DNA of 64,000 nucleotides from Bradyrhizobium sp. LMTR 3. Lineage in GTDB: Bacteria > Pseudomonadota > Alphaproteobacteria > Rhizobiales > Xanthobacteraceae. This document shows positions 19,276 to 27,350 of this stretch, one piece after another. A program made the translations under genes and the position numbers. How positions within the stretch are numbered: position 1 is the stretch's first letter; each line of letters opens with the position of its first letter. The notes under the pieces are model-generated. The model was not told the DNA's origin. It made no database searches and saw only the letters and a list, made by a program, of their open reading frames with translations. The stretch spans positions 248,001-312,000 of the forward strand of contig NZ_MAXC01000033.1 in assembly GCF_001693485.1 (NCBI RefSeq), in the 5' to 3' direction.

Positions 19276-20097
19276 CTAGTTCGAGAGCCCGGATTTGATC
19301 GCGAGGTCTTGCACGACGGTGGCGACACGCATCAATTGGGGAAGCGCCTGGTCGCGGAACGCAGCCATGTCCATGCGCGTCGCATCCACCGTGACGCTTA
19401 GCCCGGCGGTCACCGAGCCCTGCGCATCGAAGACCGGCGCCGCCAGCGTGCGGAGACCGTAAGCGTTTTCGCCGTCGGAGATCGCGTGGCCCTGCTGCTT
19501 GACGAGATCAAGCCGGTCGAGCAAGGCATCGAGATCCGTCAGGGTTTTCTCGGATAATTTGATGCGTGGCCGCAATTCCAGCCGGCGGATCTGCTCGTCC
19601 CGCGGCAGATGTGCCAGCAGGATATGGCCGAGGGCGGCGCTGTAAGCCGGAATGCGCGTGCCGGGCCGCCGGTCCATCTTGTGCCGGTCGAGGCCGGTGC
19701 CGACGCGAGCGAGATAAATCACGTCGCCTCCGTCGAGGGCGCCGAGCGAGGCCGCGTCGCTCACCGACGGCACGAGGCCGCGCAGCAACGGCTCGGCCAA
19801 TGCGCGCAGCGTCCCGCCTGACAGCACCGTGTAGCCGAGATCGAGGCATGCAACGCCGAGCCTGAACCGGCGGCTCTGCGGAACGGGTTGGAGATAGCCG
19901 AGTTCAACCAGGGTCTGGATCAGGCGGAACGCCGTGCCGCGATCGAGATTGGCGCGCGCGGCAATCTCGCTCAGCGTCAGCTCGAAGGCGTCGCTGGAAA
20001 AACCTTGCAGGACCGCGAAGGCCTTGCCGACGGAGGCGACGTAGTTCTTTGGATTCTGCGGCGCGGTGGTCGGCACGCGCTTTGAGTTCTTCGCCAT
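19276..20097 (-). CDS. IclR-family transcriptional regulator
   Basis: A 273-residue protein. The N-terminal winged helix (about 18-80) reads AFAVLQGFSSD, LTLSEIAARANLDRGTAFRLIQTLVELGYL; the C-terminal effector domain includes GGDVIYLARVGTG, RIPAYSAALGHILLA and GLRTLAAPVFDAQGSVTAGLSVTV. It is divergent from the catabolic operon beginning at 20228, with a 17-bp palindrome in the gap, so it probably controls that operon in response to its substrate or an intermediate. Confidence 0.92.
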   Translation of the reverse strand: MAKNSKRVPTTAPQNPKNYVASVGKAFAVLQGFSSDAFELTLSEIAARANLDRGTAFRLIQTLVELGYLQPVPQSRRFRLGVACLDLGYTVLSGGTLRALAEPLLRGLVPSVSDAASLGALDGGDVIYLARVGTGLDRHKMDRRPGTRIPAYSAALGHILLAHLPRDEQIRRLELRPRIKLSEKTLTDLDALLDRLDLVKQQGHAISDGENAYGLRTLAAPVFDAQGSVTAGLSVTVDATRMDMAAFRDQALPQLMRVATVVQDLAIKSGLSN

Positions 20098-20184
20098 CTC
20101 GTCAATGCCCGCTTGAACATTGGCCCGGCAGCCCTTGACGGCCGCGCCGGTCCGGTTCTAGGAGAGTGCAGACTATATAACAAA

Positions 20185-20201
20185 TGTTCGCAATCCGAAC
20201 A
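20185..20201. promoter_or_regulatory. Candidate IclR operator
   Basis: TGTTCG-CAATC-CGAACA is a perfect 6-bp inverted repeat with a 5-bp spacer in the gap between the divergent iclR gene and the catabolic operon. Size and position fit an IclR-family operator. Confidence 0.6.
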
Positions 20202-20227
20202 ATGGCATTCGGGCGATCGGAGGAACT

Positions 20228-21151
20228 TTGTCGACATCATCCCTGCACCCTCGTGGCGTGTTCAGTGCGGCGCTGACCCCGCTTGACGCCGAGCTCGCTC
20301 CCGATCACGCGCGTTTTGTCGCGCATTGCCGCTATATCCTGAGCGAGGGCTGTGACGGCATCGCGATGCTCGGCACCACCGGCGAAGCCAACTCCTTCTC
20401 GGTCGGCGAACGCACGGCGCTGCTCGAGGCGGTCGTGCAGGACGGCATCGCGCCGAACCGGCTGCTGCCCGGAACCGGCGTCGCAGCGCTCAGCGATACC
20501 ATTGCGCTGACGCGTCACGCGCTTTCGCTCAGCGTCGATACCGTGGTGATGCTGCCGCCGTTCTATTACAAGGGCGTCACCGATGACGGCGTCTATGCGT
20601 CCTACAGCGAAGTCGTGCAGCGGCTTGGCGATGCGCGGCTCAAGATCGTGCTCTATCATATTCCCCAGATGTCGATGCAGCCGATCTCGCATGCGCTGAT
20701 CGAGCGGCTGCGCGCGGCCTATCCGGCGACCTTCGTCGGCATCAAGGATTCCTCCGGCGACTTCGCCAATATGACTGCGATGGTGGAGCGCTTTCCGGGC
20801 TTTGCGGTGCTGGCCGGCGCGGATCCGCTGCTCCTGCCGCTGTTGCGCAAGGGAGGCGCGGGATGCATCACCGCTACCTCCAACCTCGTCGCGCGCGATC
20901 TTGCCTATGTCTATCGGCACTTCCGCGACAGCGACGATGACGCCGGGCTCGCGGCGGCGCAGGCGCGCATCGTGAAGGCACGCGAGCTTGTCTCACGTTT
21001 TGCGCAGATGGCATCGCTGAAGGCTCTGGTTGCGCAGCGAACCGGCCATGCCGGATGGCAACGCCTCCGGCCGCCGCTGGAGTTGCTGCCGGCTCCGCAG
21101 TTGAAAGAGCTGCTTGCTAACGCCGGCGCGTTTGCCGCCGCCAGCGTTTAG
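20228..21151 (+). CDS. Dihydrodipicolinate synthase family aldolase/lyase
   Basis: A 307-residue (beta/alpha)8 protein of the DapA/KDG-aldolase family. The GEANSFSVGERTALLE segment, the catalytic tyrosine in IVLYHIPQM, and the Schiff-base lysine in FVGIKDSSGDF are all present, so it should form or cleave a C-C bond with a 2-oxo acid such as pyruvate. The GTTGE loop and context suggest a catabolic aldolase rather than lysine synthesis. The start is a TTG at 20228 with GGAGGAA upstream. It is the first gene of an operon that also carries a sugar-acid kinase and PdxA2-type dehydrogenase. Confidence 0.88.
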   Translation: MSTSSLHPRGVFSAALTPLDAELAPDHARFVAHCRYILSEGCDGIAMLGTTGEANSFSVGERTALLEAVVQDGIAPNRLLPGTGVAALSDTIALTRHALSLSVDTVVMLPPFYYKGVTDDGVYASYSEVVQRLGDARLKIVLYHIPQMSMQPISHALIERLRAAYPATFVGIKDSSGDFANMTAMVERFPGFAVLAGADPLLLPLLRKGGAGCITATSNLVARDLAYVYRHFRDSDDDAGLAAAQARIVKARELVSRFAQMASLKALVAQRTGHAGWQRLRPPLELLPAPQLKELLANAGAFAAASV

Positions 21152-21176
21152 CGCCAGTGGGCGACGAGACGAGCTG

Positions 21177-22640
21177 ATGACCGGATCCTTCCAAAATGTG
21201 CTTGCTGGATTGGCGGCACTCGTTGGCGACAATTATGTCATCGGTTCCACCGGCGATCAGGAGCCCTATGTAGTGGACTGGCGCGGACGCTACCGCGGCC
21301 GGGCTGTTGCGGTCGTCAAACCCGGCTCGACGGCTGAGGTTGCGGCGGTTGTCCGCTATTGTGCAGACCAGCGGCTCTCGATTGTCCCGCAAGGCGGCAA
21401 CACCGGCATGTGCGGCGCCGCCACACCGGATGACAGCGCATTCAACGTCGTGATCCGGCTCGACCGCATGCGGCGCGTGCGCGACGTCAGTTTGCTCGCC
21501 AATACGATTACGGTGGAGGCCGGCTGTATCCTCGCCGAAGTGCAGGCTGCGGCCGCGGCTGTGGACCGTCATTTTCCGTTGAGCCTCGGGGCCGAGGGCT
21601 CGTGCCAGATCGGCGGCAATATCGCGACCAATGCGGGCGGGACGGCTGTGCTTCGCTACGGACCGATGCGCGATCTCGTGCTTGGGTTGGAAGTGGTGCT
21701 GCCGGACGGACGCATCTTCAACGGCCTGCGCGCGCTGCGCAAGGACAACACGGGCTATGCGCTCAAGCAGCTCTTCATTGGTGCGGAAGGAACGCTTGGC
21801 ATCGTGACCGCTGCGGTGCTGAAGCTGTTCGCGCCACCGCGCAGCTCCGCCCTGGCACTGCTCAAATTGCACAGTGTCGACCAGGCCCTGCAGATCATGC
21901 AGCGTCTGCGTGGCGCCGTCGGTGACCGGCTCGGCAGCCTCGAAATCATGTCACGCAGCCAGATCGAGGCGATTGCGGCGACCGTGCCGCATGTCACCAT
22001 CCCTTTCGAAGTCACCACGCCGTGGTATCTGATCGTCGAACTGACCGACGCGCTGGCTGGGATCGACCTCAACGAGCCGCTGGCGGCGGTGCTCTCGGAG
22101 GCGATGGAGGCGGGACTGGCCGAAGATGCCGTTCTGGCCTCGAGCCTTGCCCAGGCGAAGGCGATCTGGGCCGTGCGGCACAGCGTGTCGGAGGGCAACA
22201 AGCGCAGCGGATACGTCGTGTCGCACGACAGCGTGGTTCCGCTGGAGCGGCAGGCCGCATTCGTCGCCAATGTCGAGACCAGGATCAAGGCGGCCGTTCC
22301 CGATGCGCAAGTTGTGATGCATGGCCATATCGGCGACGGCAATATTCATGTGATCGCCCTGATCGACCGCGATCGCTGCCAGGACCCCGCCGCGACCGCG
22401 GCGCTGGTGACGGAGATCAACGAGATCGTCGACGACGAGACCGCGGCGCAGGGCGGCGCGATCAGCGCCGAACACGGCATCGGCATCACCAATCGCGGCC
22501 GGCTCGCGCGTGTGGCCGACCCGCTCGATATCGACCTGATGCGCGGCATCAAGCAGCTGTTCGACCCAAATGGCCTGATGAATCCCGGCAAGATCTTCGC
22601 GGCCGAGCGCCGCACGGCCGGTAACGCGGGAGCAGCATGA
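21177..22640 (+). CDS. FAD-linked oxidoreductase (GlcD/D-2-hydroxyacid dehydrogenase type)
   Basis: A 487-residue flavoprotein. The N-terminal FAD-binding part has VVKPGSTAEVAAVVRYC, IVPQGGNTGMCGAATP, and SCQIGGNIATNAGG; the C-terminal part has HGHIGDGNIHV (metal and substrate histidines), SAEHGIGITNRGR and DPNGLMNPGKIF. The family oxidises D-2-hydroxy acids such as D-2-hydroxyglutarate, D-lactate or sugar-acid derivatives to 2-oxo acids. It starts 25 bp after the aldolase gene. It would feed a 2-oxo acid to the neighbouring aldolase or oxidise a sugar acid; the substrate cannot be fixed. Confidence 0.88.
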   Translation: MTGSFQNVLAGLAALVGDNYVIGSTGDQEPYVVDWRGRYRGRAVAVVKPGSTAEVAAVVRYCADQRLSIVPQGGNTGMCGAATPDDSAFNVVIRLDRMRRVRDVSLLANTITVEAGCILAEVQAAAAAVDRHFPLSLGAEGSCQIGGNIATNAGGTAVLRYGPMRDLVLGLEVVLPDGRIFNGLRALRKDNTGYALKQLFIGAEGTLGIVTAAVLKLFAPPRSSALALLKLHSVDQALQIMQRLRGAVGDRLGSLEIMSRSQIEAIAATVPHVTIPFEVTTPWYLIVELTDALAGIDLNEPLAAVLSEAMEAGLAEDAVLASSLAQAKAIWAVRHSVSEGNKRSGYVVSHDSVVPLERQAAFVANVETRIKAAVPDAQVVMHGHIGDGNIHVIALIDRDRCQDPAATAALVTEINEIVDDETAAQGGAISAEHGIGITNRGRLARVADPLDIDLMRGIKQLFDPNGLMNPGKIFAAERRTAGNAGAA

Positions 22641-23755
22641 CGATGACGAGCATCCGCCTTCTTGCCGACGATCTCACCGGTGCGCTCGATACCGCCGCCG
22701 AGTTCGTCGGACTATGCGGACCGTTCGACGTGACCTGGCCGGAAGCGCTTTCGACGGACAACTCTCCAAGCCTGGCGATCGACAGCGGTACCCGCGAACT
22801 CGCACGGGCCGAGAGCGTCGAGATCGTAGGACGGCTGGCGCCGCTGCTGTGTGAAGGCACGATCGCCTACAAGAAGGTCGACAGCCTGTTGCGCGGCGCG
22901 TGGGCTTCCGAGCTTGGCGCCTGCCTGCGTACCGGCCGTTGGGCTTCCTGCGTCGTTGCGCCGGCCTTCGCCTACCAGGGGCGGCGCACCCGCGATGGTC
23001 AGCAGTTCGCCCGCACGCCGGATGGCGACTGGTATCCGGTCGGCGCCAATCTTCTGACGCAGCTCAAGGCGGAGAACATCGACGCCCGGCAAGGCCGGCC
23101 CGACACGCTGTCGCATGGTGGCGTCCAGGTCTTCGATGCCGAGAGCGACCGCGATCTCGATCGTGTTGTCGAGATGGGCCGTCAGCTTGCTGCGCCGGTC
23201 TTGTGGTGCGGCAGCGGCGGATTGGCCGGTGCCTTGGCACGCGGCCGCCGCGCTGGTGCGCCGCGCCATCTGAAAAAGCCGGTGCTGGGATTGTTCGGCT
23301 CCGATCAGGTCGTGACGGCGTCCCAGCTTGAGGCGTGTGGAGAGGCTACCATCACGCTTGCAGAGGGCGAGGCCGCAGGTGCGGCGCGGGTGCACCGCAA
23401 GCTTGCCGGTGACGGCGTGGCGCTGGTGAAGTTTTCACTGCCCGAGAGATTGTCGCGCGCAGAGGCGGCACAGCGGATCGCGCGTGAAATGACCGCATTG
23501 ATTGCGGCACTTGATCCTCCCGGCACGCTGATTGTCGCCGGTGGCGAGACCTTGAAGGCGGCCTGCGTCGCGCTCGGTGCGCAGGCGTTACAGGTCGCCG
23601 GGCGCATCGTGCCGGGCCTGCCGCGCTCCATCCTTCAGGGCGGCCGCTGGGCCGGCGTCGACGTAATCTCCAAATCCGGAGCGTTTGGTACAAGGGAGCT
23701 GTGGCACGATCTGCTCCATGACAATGAACTGCTCAGCACAGGGAAACCGACATGA
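22637..23755 (+). CDS. Four-carbon acid sugar kinase (DUF1537 family)
   Basis: A 372-residue kinase. LLADDLTGALDTAAEF at the N-terminus is the substrate-binding signature of the OtnK/DtnK (DUF1537) family, with KKVDSLLRGAW further on; the C-terminal nucleotide-binding part has GTLIVAGGETLKA and DVISKSGAFG. Members phosphorylate the 4-OH of threonate or erythronate. It overlaps the preceding stop by ATGA and the following pdxA2 start by ATGA, so the kinase-dehydrogenase pair is coupled. Confidence 0.9.
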   Translation: MTMTSIRLLADDLTGALDTAAEFVGLCGPFDVTWPEALSTDNSPSLAIDSGTRELARAESVEIVGRLAPLLCEGTIAYKKVDSLLRGAWASELGACLRTGRWASCVVAPAFAYQGRRTRDGQQFARTPDGDWYPVGANLLTQLKAENIDARQGRPDTLSHGGVQVFDAESDRDLDRVVEMGRQLAAPVLWCGSGGLAGALARGRRAGAPRHLKKPVLGLFGSDQVVTASQLEACGEATITLAEGEAAGAARVHRKLAGDGVALVKFSLPERLSRAEAAQRIAREMTALIAALDPPGTLIVAGGETLKAACVALGAQALQVAGRIVPGLPRSILQGGRWAGVDVISKSGAFGTRELWHDLLHDNELLSTGKPT

Positions 23756-24789
23756 CCTCTCGCCATCTCGCGATCACCATGGGCGATCCGGCCGGGATCG
23801 GGCCGGAGATCATCGTCAAGGCCTGCATCGGCTTGCAGGACAGGATCGCCAAGGGCGATCTGCGCCTTCTGATCATCGGCAGCGGTGCCGCATTGGGGGC
23901 CGCGAAGGCGGCGCTTGGCGCAAGCATCGCGATTCCGGAAGTGAGCGCCGAAGACCGCGATTGGCCCAATCTCTGCTTTTTGCAGGCCGACGCCGAAGGC
24001 GCGCCGATCAAACCGGGGGCGCTGAGCGCCGATGGCGGACGGTTTGCTTTCAAGGCGGTGGAGCACGGCGTGCGGCTGACGCAGGCCGGCCGGACCGCGG
24101 CCATCGTCACGGCGCCCTTGAACAAGGAAGCGCTCAACAAGGCAGGCTACCACTATCCCGGCCACACCGAGATGCTGGCGCATCTCACCGGCGTGCGCGG
24201 CTCGGTGATGTTGCTCGCCCATGGTAACATGCGCGTCAGCCATGTCTCGACGCACGTGGCGCTCGAGGACGTGCCGAAGCGCTTGACGGCGGAGCGGCTC
24301 CGTCAGGTGATCGACCTCACCGACGATGCGCTGCGCCGGCTCGGCATCGCGCGCCCGAAGATCGCCATCGCAGCACTCAATCCGCATGCCGGGGAGGGCG
24401 GGTTGTTCGGCCGGCAGGATATCGACGTCTCGGCGCCGACCATCGCCAAGGCGGTCGCCGACGGTCTCGACGTCATTGGGCCGGTGCCGGGCGACACCAT
24501 CTTCGTCAAGCTGCGCGCCGGCCAGTTCGACGCGGCGGTCGCGATGTATCATGACCAGGGGCACATTCCGGTGAAGCTGTTGGGCTTCCAGGTCGATCCA
24601 GCGACCGGCCGCTGGCAGGAGCTTTCCGGCGTCAACATCACGTTGGGCCTTCCGATTATCCGCACCTCCGTCGACCACGGCACCGCCTTCGATATCGCAG
24701 GCAAGGGTATCGCCAACGAGCACAGCCTGATCGAGGCCATCGACTACGCCGAGCGCCTGGCCGGCGGCACCTCCATGGCTCCAAAGTGA
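23752..24789 (+). CDS. pdxA2: PdxA2-type 4-phospho-acid-sugar dehydrogenase
   Basis: A 345-residue member of the PdxA family: MGDPAGIGPEIIVKA at the N-terminus, metal-ligand histidine in YPGHTEMLAHLTG, VSTHVALEDVP, and HDQGHIPVKLLGF. Next to a DUF1537 kinase, PdxA homologues are known (PdxA2) to oxidise D-threonate or D-erythronate 4-phosphate with decarboxylation to dihydroxyacetone phosphate, rather than to make vitamin B6. The ATGA overlap with the kinase gene supports that pathway role here. A true pyridoxine role cannot be excluded from the sequence alone. Confidence 0.88.
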   Translation: MTSRHLAITMGDPAGIGPEIIVKACIGLQDRIAKGDLRLLIIGSGAALGAAKAALGASIAIPEVSAEDRDWPNLCFLQADAEGAPIKPGALSADGGRFAFKAVEHGVRLTQAGRTAAIVTAPLNKEALNKAGYHYPGHTEMLAHLTGVRGSVMLLAHGNMRVSHVSTHVALEDVPKRLTAERLRQVIDLTDDALRRLGIARPKIAIAALNPHAGEGGLFGRQDIDVSAPTIAKAVADGLDVIGPVPGDTIFVKLRAGQFDAAVAMYHDQGHIPVKLLGFQVDPATGRWQELSGVNITLGLPIIRTSVDHGTAFDIAGKGIANEHSLIEAIDYAERLAGGTSMAPK

Positions 24790-24805
24790 CGAGAGCAGAC
24801 ATCCA

Positions 24806-25936
24806 ATGACCAATTCCTTCACGCCGATCGAAATTCTGCGTCCCAACGTCGTCGAGTTCGGATGCGGAACGATTGCCGCCGCTCAGCGCTTTGCGGAGCG
24901 GATCGGCGCGCGGCGGCCGCTGGTGATTTCGGATCCGTTCAACGCGAAGCGCGTCGATCAACTCGGGCTGCCTGGAGCAGTCAAGGTATTCGGTGACGTC
25001 AAGCCAGAGCCTGATATGCCCAACCTCGACAAGGCGGTGGCGATGGCGCGGGAGGCCGCGCCCGATCTCATCGTCGGTTTCGGCGGCGGCAGTGCGATGG
25101 ACCTCGCCAAGCTGGTTGCCGTGCTCTGCACGGGTGAGGCGGCTTTTGCCGACGTCGTGGGCGCCGAAAAGGTTGCAGGCCGCAGCGTGGCGCTGATGCA
25201 GATTCCGACCACCTCCGGGACCGGCAGCGAAGCCGGCACCCGTGCACTCGTCACCGATCCGGCCAGCCGCAACAAGCTCGCGGTGCAGAGCCGCTTCATG
25301 CTGGCGGATATCGCCATCGTCGATCCCGACCTTACAATGACCGTGCCGAAGGATGTCACGGCGGCAACCGGCATCGACGCGCTGGCGCATTGCGTCGAGG
25401 CCTATACCAGCCGCAAGGCGCATCCGGCCATCGACCTCTACGCGATTGAAGGCGCGCGGCTGGTCGGCCGCTATCTGCGGCGTGCGGTATCCGACGGCAG
25501 CGATCGCGAAGCGCGCGCCGGCCTCGCGCTGGCCTCGCTTTATGGCGGTTATTGCCTCGGCCCGGTCAATACGACGGCTGGCCACGCCGTCGCCTATCCG
25601 CTCGGCACGCGCCACCATGTCGCGCATGGCCTCGCCTGCGCAGTGATCTTCCCGCATACGCTGGCGTCCAACATGCCGGCGACCTCGACGAAGACGATCA
25701 CGGTGCTCCACGCGCTCGGCCTGCCGGAACGCAACGTTCCGGCGGCGGCATTCGACGCCACTTATCGTTTCTGCGCCGATCTCGGCATCGAGATGCGGTT
25801 GTCCGCGCTCGGTGTTCCCAAGGACGATCTCGGCGTCATGGCGGGCGAAGCCCATGCCATTCGCCGCCTGCTCGACAACAACCCGCGCGATTTGAGCCGA
25901 GACGAAATCTTGAAGATGTACGAGGCGGCGTTCTAG
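24806..25936 (+). CDS. Iron-containing alcohol dehydrogenase (maleylacetate-reductase type)
   Basis: A 376-residue protein of the group III Fe-ADH family. DLIVGFGGGSAMDLAKL binds NAD(P); IPTTSGTGSEAGTRAL, ATGIDALAHCVEAYTS and NTTAGHAVAYPLGTRHHVAHG carry the metal-binding Asp and His residues. The family oxidises alcohols or reduces oxo groups, for instance 4-hydroxybutyrate or maleylacetate. It lies 16 bp after pdxA2 in the operon, so it may interconvert a hydroxy/oxo acid before kinase action or a side product. Confidence 0.88.
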   Translation: MTNSFTPIEILRPNVVEFGCGTIAAAQRFAERIGARRPLVISDPFNAKRVDQLGLPGAVKVFGDVKPEPDMPNLDKAVAMAREAAPDLIVGFGGGSAMDLAKLVAVLCTGEAAFADVVGAEKVAGRSVALMQIPTTSGTGSEAGTRALVTDPASRNKLAVQSRFMLADIAIVDPDLTMTVPKDVTAATGIDALAHCVEAYTSRKAHPAIDLYAIEGARLVGRYLRRAVSDGSDREARAGLALASLYGGYCLGPVNTTAGHAVAYPLGTRHHVAHGLACAVIFPHTLASNMPATSTKTITVLHALGLPERNVPAAAFDATYRFCADLGIEMRLSALGVPKDDLGVMAGEAHAIRRLLDNNPRDLSRDEILKMYEAAF

Positions 25937-25992
25937 CGACCCGGCAGTAGCGCGCGGCGGACAATTAATAACAGGAAGCAGAGGAAACTTAG

Positions 25993-26964
25993 ATGAAATC
26001 AATATGGCTTGTTGTTGCGTCGGCGATGTTGTTGGCGGCGGCGCCCTCGAAGGCGGAAGATGCGTATCCTTCGAGGCAGGTGAGCGTGATCGTTCCCTTC
26101 GCTGCCGGCGGCACCGCCGATATCTTCGCACGCATGGTGGCCAATCATCTTCAGGCGAAACTGGGCAAGCCGTTCGTGGTCGAAAACGTCGGCGGCGCCG
26201 GCAGTATCGTCGGCGTGACGCGGCTGGCGCGGTCGGCGCCGGACGGGCTGACCCTCGGCCTCGCCAGCACATCCGCGCTGGCGATCAATCCATCGCTGTA
26301 TGGGCCGAAGCTCAGTTATCAGCCCGACAAGGATCTGCAGCCGATCGTCCAGATCAGCGTCGTTCCCAATGTGCTGGTCGTCAATCCCGACAAGATCAAG
26401 GCGCGGACCTTGCCGGATCTGATCGCCTATCTGAAGGCCAATCCGGACAAGGTCTCGTTCGGTTCGGCGGGTGTTGGCACCTCGCAGCACCTGGCGGGCG
26501 AATTGTTCCAGCAGATGACCGGCACCAAGATGGTGCATGTGCCCTACAAGGGCTCCAGCACGATGCTGACCGACCTCATCAGCGGCCAGATCGACCTTGC
26601 CTTCGACAATGTGCCGCTGCTTCTGCCGCAAGCCAAGGACGGCAAGCTGACGCTGATCGCCGCCGCAACGCCCAAGCGCGCCTCGTTCGATCCGAATCTT
26701 CCCACTGTGGCCGAGTATCTGCCGGGCTTCGAGGCGGTCGCCTGGCACGGCTTCTTCGTCCCGGCGGCGACGCCGAAGCCGATCGTGGAGAAGTTGTCGG
26801 CGGAAATCCGGACCTTCATGCAGCAGCCGGAGACGGTGCAGAAGATGGCCGAACTCGGTGCCGATGCCGTCGCGGTGGAGCCCGGGCCGTTTGCTGCCTA
26901 CATCGCATCGGAGACGGCGCGGTGGAAGAAGGTCATCGTATCAGCCAACGTCAAGATGGAGTAG
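25993..26964 (+). CDS. Tripartite tricarboxylate transporter substrate-binding protein (TctC/Bug type)
   Basis: A 323-residue periplasmic protein with a Sec signal peptide (WLVVASAMLLAAAPSKA). VSVIVPFAAGGTADIFARM, FVVENVGGAGSIVG, and VPYKGSSTMLTDLISGQIDLAFDN are signatures of Bug-type binding proteins that present carboxylates to a TctA/TctB permease. No tctA or tctB gene is adjacent, so it is an orphan that must share a permease encoded elsewhere. As the last gene of the operon it likely captures the acid substrate. Confidence 0.9.
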   Translation: MKSIWLVVASAMLLAAAPSKAEDAYPSRQVSVIVPFAAGGTADIFARMVANHLQAKLGKPFVVENVGGAGSIVGVTRLARSAPDGLTLGLASTSALAINPSLYGPKLSYQPDKDLQPIVQISVVPNVLVVNPDKIKARTLPDLIAYLKANPDKVSFGSAGVGTSQHLAGELFQQMTGTKMVHVPYKGSSTMLTDLISGQIDLAFDNVPLLLPQAKDGKLTLIAAATPKRASFDPNLPTVAEYLPGFEAVAWHGFFVPAATPKPIVEKLSAEIRTFMQQPETVQKMAELGADAVAVEPGPFAAYIASETARWKKVIVSANVKME

Positions 26965-27103
26965 GGCGCTAATCGCGCTTTCTGAAACGTCACGCGTATA
27001 CAACGCGATACGCCCGGAGACTAATTCAGTACTTTTGAATTGGTCTCCGGATGGACACAATGTGGTAATCTTCCGTTTACCATTCCATTCATATCATCTG
27101 CGC

Positions 27104-27340
27104 ATGGACTCATCCCGCAGACGAAACCCACAGGCTGCCCTGATGTCGCTCGAAGCGGCCGCAGCCTCCGCCCGCGGCGGGTTTGGTTGCATGTTCTCGA
27201 CCTCGGAAGAATTCGAGATGGCGCTCATCACCGAGCGCCGTGCGCAGGGGCGTTACGTTCAGCGCAGAATGCGCTGGCCTGCCATCCTGTTCATCGGCTG
27301 TGCGCTGATGGTCGCCGGCGCGGCGCTGCTGTTCGGCTAG
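27104..27340 (+). CDS. Hypothetical small single-pass membrane protein
   Basis: A 78-residue frame with a polar N-terminal half (SLEAAAASARGGFGCMFSTSEEFEMALITERR) and one C-terminal membrane helix (WPAILFIGCALMVAGAALLF). No strong ribosome site lies before the ATG at 27104; ATG at 27143 is an alternative start. It is convergent with the haem-motif protein gene, 10 bp apart. No family recognised. Confidence 0.5.
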   Translation: MDSSRRRNPQAALMSLEAAAASARGGFGCMFSTSEEFEMALITERRAQGRYVQRRMRWPAILFIGCALMVAGAALLFG

Positions 27341-27350
27341 CAGCTCATCC

